From an uncultured Verrucomicrobiota bacterium (GTDB lineage: Bacteria > Verrucomicrobiota > Kiritimatiellia > RFP12 > UBA3636), in the NCBI GenBank assembly GCA_946612175.1, contig CAMOEO010000165.1:1-6901 (forward strand): DNA of 6,901 nucleotides, in the 5' to 3' direction. The position numbers and the translations under genes were made by a program. The first letter of the stretch is position 1. Each line of letters starts with the position of its first letter. The notes under the pieces are model-generated. The model was not told where the DNA came from and searched no databases. It saw only the letters and a program-made list of their open reading frames with translations. Below, in pieces: positions 4,405-6,901 of the stretch.

Positions 4405-6828
4405 ATGAAGCTTCCCGTCAGCTGGCTCGCCGAATACATCGACATCTCCGACCTCTCCGTCCAGGAACTCGCCGACCGCATCACGTTCGCCGGCATCGAG
4501 ATCGAGGGCATCGAGGAGGTCGGCGTCGACTTTACCGGCATCTGCGCCGCGCTCGTCAAGACCTGCGAGCCGCACCCCAATTCCGACCATCTCCACGTCT
4601 GCACCGTCTTCGACGGCAGGGAGGACCTCCAGATCGTCTGCGGCGCCCCCAACTGCCGCGCCGGCCTCGTGACCCCGCTCGCGCACATCGGCGCCAAGGT
4701 CCCCGAGGGCGGCGAGATCCTGAAGAAGGGCAAGCTCCGCGGCGTCGAGAGCTTCGGCATGCTCTGCTCGGCGCGCGAGCTCAAGCTCTCCGCGGACCAC
4801 TCCGGCATCCTGGAGCTGGACCCCGCCACGAAGCCCGGCACGCCGCTCGCGGAGCTCTACGCGGACCGGAAGCCCGAGACGGTCTTCGACGTGGAGATCA
4901 CCTGGAACCGCGGCGACTGCCTCTCGATCATCGGCATCGCGCGCGAGTTCGCCGCGATCCTCGGCCGCCCCGTGAAGATGCCGCCCGTGGACTTCCCGGA
5001 GCTTTCGGACGCCGCCGCGAAGGACCTCTGCTCGGTCCGCATCGACAACCCGGCCGCCTGCCCCGCCTACACGGCGCGCGTGCTGCCGCACGTGGAGCGC
5101 CTGCCCTCGCCCGAGTTCATGCGCAAGCGCCTCGAGCTCTGCGGCATGCGCTCGATCGACGTGGTCGTCGACGTTTCCAACTACGTCATGCTCGAGTGCG
5201 GCCAGCCGCTGCACACGTTCGACTACCGCCAGGTCCGCGGCGGCCACTCGATCGTCGTCCGCAACGCGCGCGACGGCGAGAAGATCCGCACGCTCGACGG
5301 GCAGGACCGGAAGCTCGACCCGTCGATGCTGCTCATCTCCGACCCCGAGTGCCCGCTCGCCGTCGCCGGCGTGATGGGCGGCGAGGGCTCCGAGATCGAG
5401 CCGGACACGACCTCCGTCCTCCTCGAGGCGGCGTCCTTCGCGGCGCCCGGGATCAAGTCGACCGCGACGAAGCTCGACCTGCACACCGAGAGCTCGCACC
5501 GCTACGAGCGCGGCGTCGACCCGTTCCTCGTCGACTGGGCCTCGCGCCGCGCGTGCCACCTCCTCGTGAAGTACGCCGCGGCGACCGTCGCCTCCGGCAC
5601 GGTGCTCGACGACCGGCGCGATCCCGCGCCGCGCATCGTGCGGCTGCGCTTCCGGCGCGCGACGGACGTCATCGGCATGGACCTCCCCGCCGACCGCCAG
5701 GTCTCCATCCTCGAGTCGCTCGGGTTCAAGGTGGAGTCGCGCGACGAGGCCGGCGCCTCGTTCGTCGTCCCGACGTGGCGGCTCGACTGCACCGACGAGT
5801 GCGACCTCATCGAGGAGATCGCGCGCATGAACGGCCTCGGCGCGCTGCCGGACGTCGTCCCCGCCGCGCAGGTCGTCCCGGGCGCCGACGACTCCGCCGT
5901 TCGCGCCGCGTCGCTCTGCCGCCGCACGCTCGCCGGCCTCGGCTTCCAGGAGATCGTCAACTACTCCTTCACCTCGCCCGCCGTCCTCGACCCGTTCTTC
6001 GCGTCGCAGGCCGAGCACCGCATCCGCATCCCGAACCCCGTGAGCGCGGACCACTCCGTGCTGCGCGACTCGCTCGTGCCGCAGGTCTTCGCGACGCTCG
6101 CCTACAACCAGTCCCGCGGCGTCGGCACCGCCGCCGTCTTCGAGGCGGGCCGCGTCTTCACGCGCACGATCGACGGCGCCCCGACCGAGGACGACCGCGT
6201 CTGCGCCGCGATGATGGGCTTCGCGGGGCGCGACGGCACCGACCGCATGCGCAAGGTCGAGCCGGCCGAGACGCTGCTCTGGCTCAAGGGCGCGCTCGAG
6301 TCGCTCTGCGAGGCGCTCCACGCGCCCGCGCTCCGCCTCGAGCCGCGCGACATGGACGGCTTCGAGCCGGGGATGTGCTCCGTCGTCGTCATCGCGGGCC
6401 GCCCCGCGGGCATGTTCGGCCTCGTGCGGCAGAGCCTCTCGCGCAAGAGCCGCATCGCCTCGCCCGTGGCGGTGTTCGAGCTGCGCCGCGCGCCGCTCGT
6501 CGCCAACGCGTTCCGCGTGCCGAAGGCGAAGGACGTGCCGACCTACCCCGCCACGGAGCGCGACATCGCGCTCGTCGCGCCGTCGGGCGTGACGCACGAG
6601 GAGATCGTGAAGACCGTCCGCAAGGCCGGCCCGAAGATCCTCGAGGACGTCTCGCTCTTCGACGTCTACCGCGGCAAGCAGCTCGGCGAAGGGAAGGTCT
6701 CGCTCGCCTACCGCCTCACCTACCGCGCGCCCGACCGGACGCTCAAGGACGACGAGGTGAACCAGGCGCACGAGGAGATCAAGAACGTCCTGCGCAACAA
6801 GCTCAAGGTCGAGATCCGCGATTCGTAG
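4405..6828 (+). CDS. pheT: Phenylalanine-tRNA ligase beta subunit
   Basis: This 807-residue protein, close to the usual bacterial length of about 800, is the beta chain of the alpha2-beta2 synthetase that charges tRNA-Phe in the cytoplasm. MKLPVSWLAEYID is the standard N-terminus. The tRNA-binding OB domain is at about 42-150 (HPNSDHLHVC, IVCGAPN). The B3/B4 editing domain is at about 213-380, with His270 in QPLHTFDY, GVMGG and the block around HTESSHRYERGVDP; Glu341 in LLEAASF matches the editing-site Glu as I recall it. B5 follows at about 405-475, ending in DLIEEIARMNG. The catalytic-like core at about 490-700 includes QEIVNYSF and NPVSADHSVLRDSLVPQ. The FDX-ACB domain that binds the anticodon side is at about 713-806 (YPATERDIALV). 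No frameshift or truncation is seen. pheS, normally just upstream, is absent; the upstream neighbour is divergent. Codon use is uniformly GC-ending like the other right-hand genes. Confidence 0.97.
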   Translation: MKLPVSWLAEYIDISDLSVQELADRITFAGIEIEGIEEVGVDFTGICAALVKTCEPHPNSDHLHVCTVFDGREDLQIVCGAPNCRAGLVTPLAHIGAKVPEGGEILKKGKLRGVESFGMLCSARELKLSADHSGILELDPATKPGTPLAELYADRKPETVFDVEITWNRGDCLSIIGIAREFAAILGRPVKMPPVDFPELSDAAAKDLCSVRIDNPAACPAYTARVLPHVERLPSPEFMRKRLELCGMRSIDVVVDVSNYVMLECGQPLHTFDYRQVRGGHSIVVRNARDGEKIRTLDGQDRKLDPSMLLISDPECPLAVAGVMGGEGSEIEPDTTSVLLEAASFAAPGIKSTATKLDLHTESSHRYERGVDPFLVDWASRRACHLLVKYAAATVASGTVLDDRRDPAPRIVRLRFRRATDVIGMDLPADRQVSILESLGFKVESRDEAGASFVVPTWRLDCTDECDLIEEIARMNGLGALPDVVPAAQVVPGADDSAVRAASLCRRTLAGLGFQEIVNYSFTSPAVLDPFFASQAEHRIRIPNPVSADHSVLRDSLVPQVFATLAYNQSRGVGTAAVFEAGRVFTRTIDGAPTEDDRVCAAMMGFAGRDGTDRMRKVEPAETLLWLKGALESLCEALHAPALRLEPRDMDGFEPGMCSVVVIAGRPAGMFGLVRQSLSRKSRIASPVAVFELRRAPLVANAFRVPKAKDVPTYPATERDIALVAPSGVTHEEIVKTVRKAGPKILEDVSLFDVYRGKQLGEGKVSLAYRLTYRAPDRTLKDDEVNQAHEEIKNVLRNKLKVEIRDS

Positions 6829-6901
6829 GCCGCGCTCCGCACCCTCCGCGCCCGGCGCGTGCTAGGCGGAGCGGCGTCGCCGCGGGCCGCGATGCCGGCG
6901 G
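6829..6901. other. 3' flank of pheT with GC-rich inverted repeats
   Basis: CGCTCCGC (6833-6840) can pair with GCGGAGCG (6866-6873), and within the intervening loop CGCGC (6847-6851) pairs with GCGCG (6855-6859) around CCG. This may be a terminator for pheT, but there is no U tract. No gene can be supported in these 73 bases. Confidence 0.35.

Noticed and set aside
2773..6771. A very long open minus-strand frame running antisense through pheT and into the polyferredoxin gene
   Set aside because: High GC removes stop codons. The portion antisense to pheT is Arg/Ala/Glu/Asp-rich with no domain, while pheT on the plus strand is unmistakable. The real gene begins at ATG 4272.
6862..6901. C-terminal end of a convergent minus-strand gene (TAG at 6864-6862, preceded by about 12 Arg-rich codons)
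   Set aside because: Too short, and its composition matches random GC-rich DNA. The TAG-plus-hairpin layout resembles the reductase gene end, but that is not enough to call a gene.

Overview
The window looks like two unrelated bacterial genomes joined at a serine tRNA. Positions 1 to about 1315 have moderate base composition (by my count 24/60 G+C in 601-660 and 36/60 in 421-480), very AT-rich spacers and TTTG / TAnnTTTG promoter boxes, all typical of Bacteroidota and probably Bacteroidales. From about 1404 onward the DNA is extremely GC-rich (46/60 in 5041-5100, 47/60 in 6301-6360) with third codon positions almost all G or C, sigma70-like promoter hexamers and at least one ordinary Shine-Dalgarno site. 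I cannot place this second organism firmly. An anaerobe is likely from the iron-sulfur proteins, and a Verrucomicrobiota/Kiritimatiellae-like lineage is only a guess.

Bacteroidota part: on the minus strand, a three-PASTA-domain membrane protein (33-881) is followed after 2 bases by the first ten codons of another gene that runs off the left edge. Divergently, a small acidic lipoprotein (1043-1258) has a good Bacteroidota promoter and ends in a strong terminator hairpin. The hairpin stops one base before tRNA-Ser(UGA) (1316-1403). The tRNA acceptor stem has an A-C mismatch in which the 5' strand is on the AT-rich side and the 3' strand on the GC-rich side. This suggests the tRNA is a hybrid of two related genes, produced by assembly across a conserved sequence.

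GC-rich part: a minus-strand pair encodes a 499-residue NapH/NapG-like membrane polyferredoxin (2773-4272) and a Tat-signal aldo/keto reductase with a C-terminal two-cluster ferredoxin tail (1431-2699). They look like one operon and may form an electron-transfer module that works at or across the membrane; the substrate is unknown. The gap between them is filled with short degenerate tandem repeats that run up to the reductase start codon. Three contiguous inverted repeats (3415-3479) sit exactly in the linker between the NapH-like and NapG-like halves. Divergently, pheT (4405-6828) encodes the phenylalanyl-tRNA synthetase beta chain from its own promoter, with no pheS beside it. The last 73 bases hold GC-rich hairpins and no gene that I can support.

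The most useful points are the chimeric tRNA junction, the inverted-repeat cluster at the domain boundary, and the paired exported iron-sulfur redox proteins.
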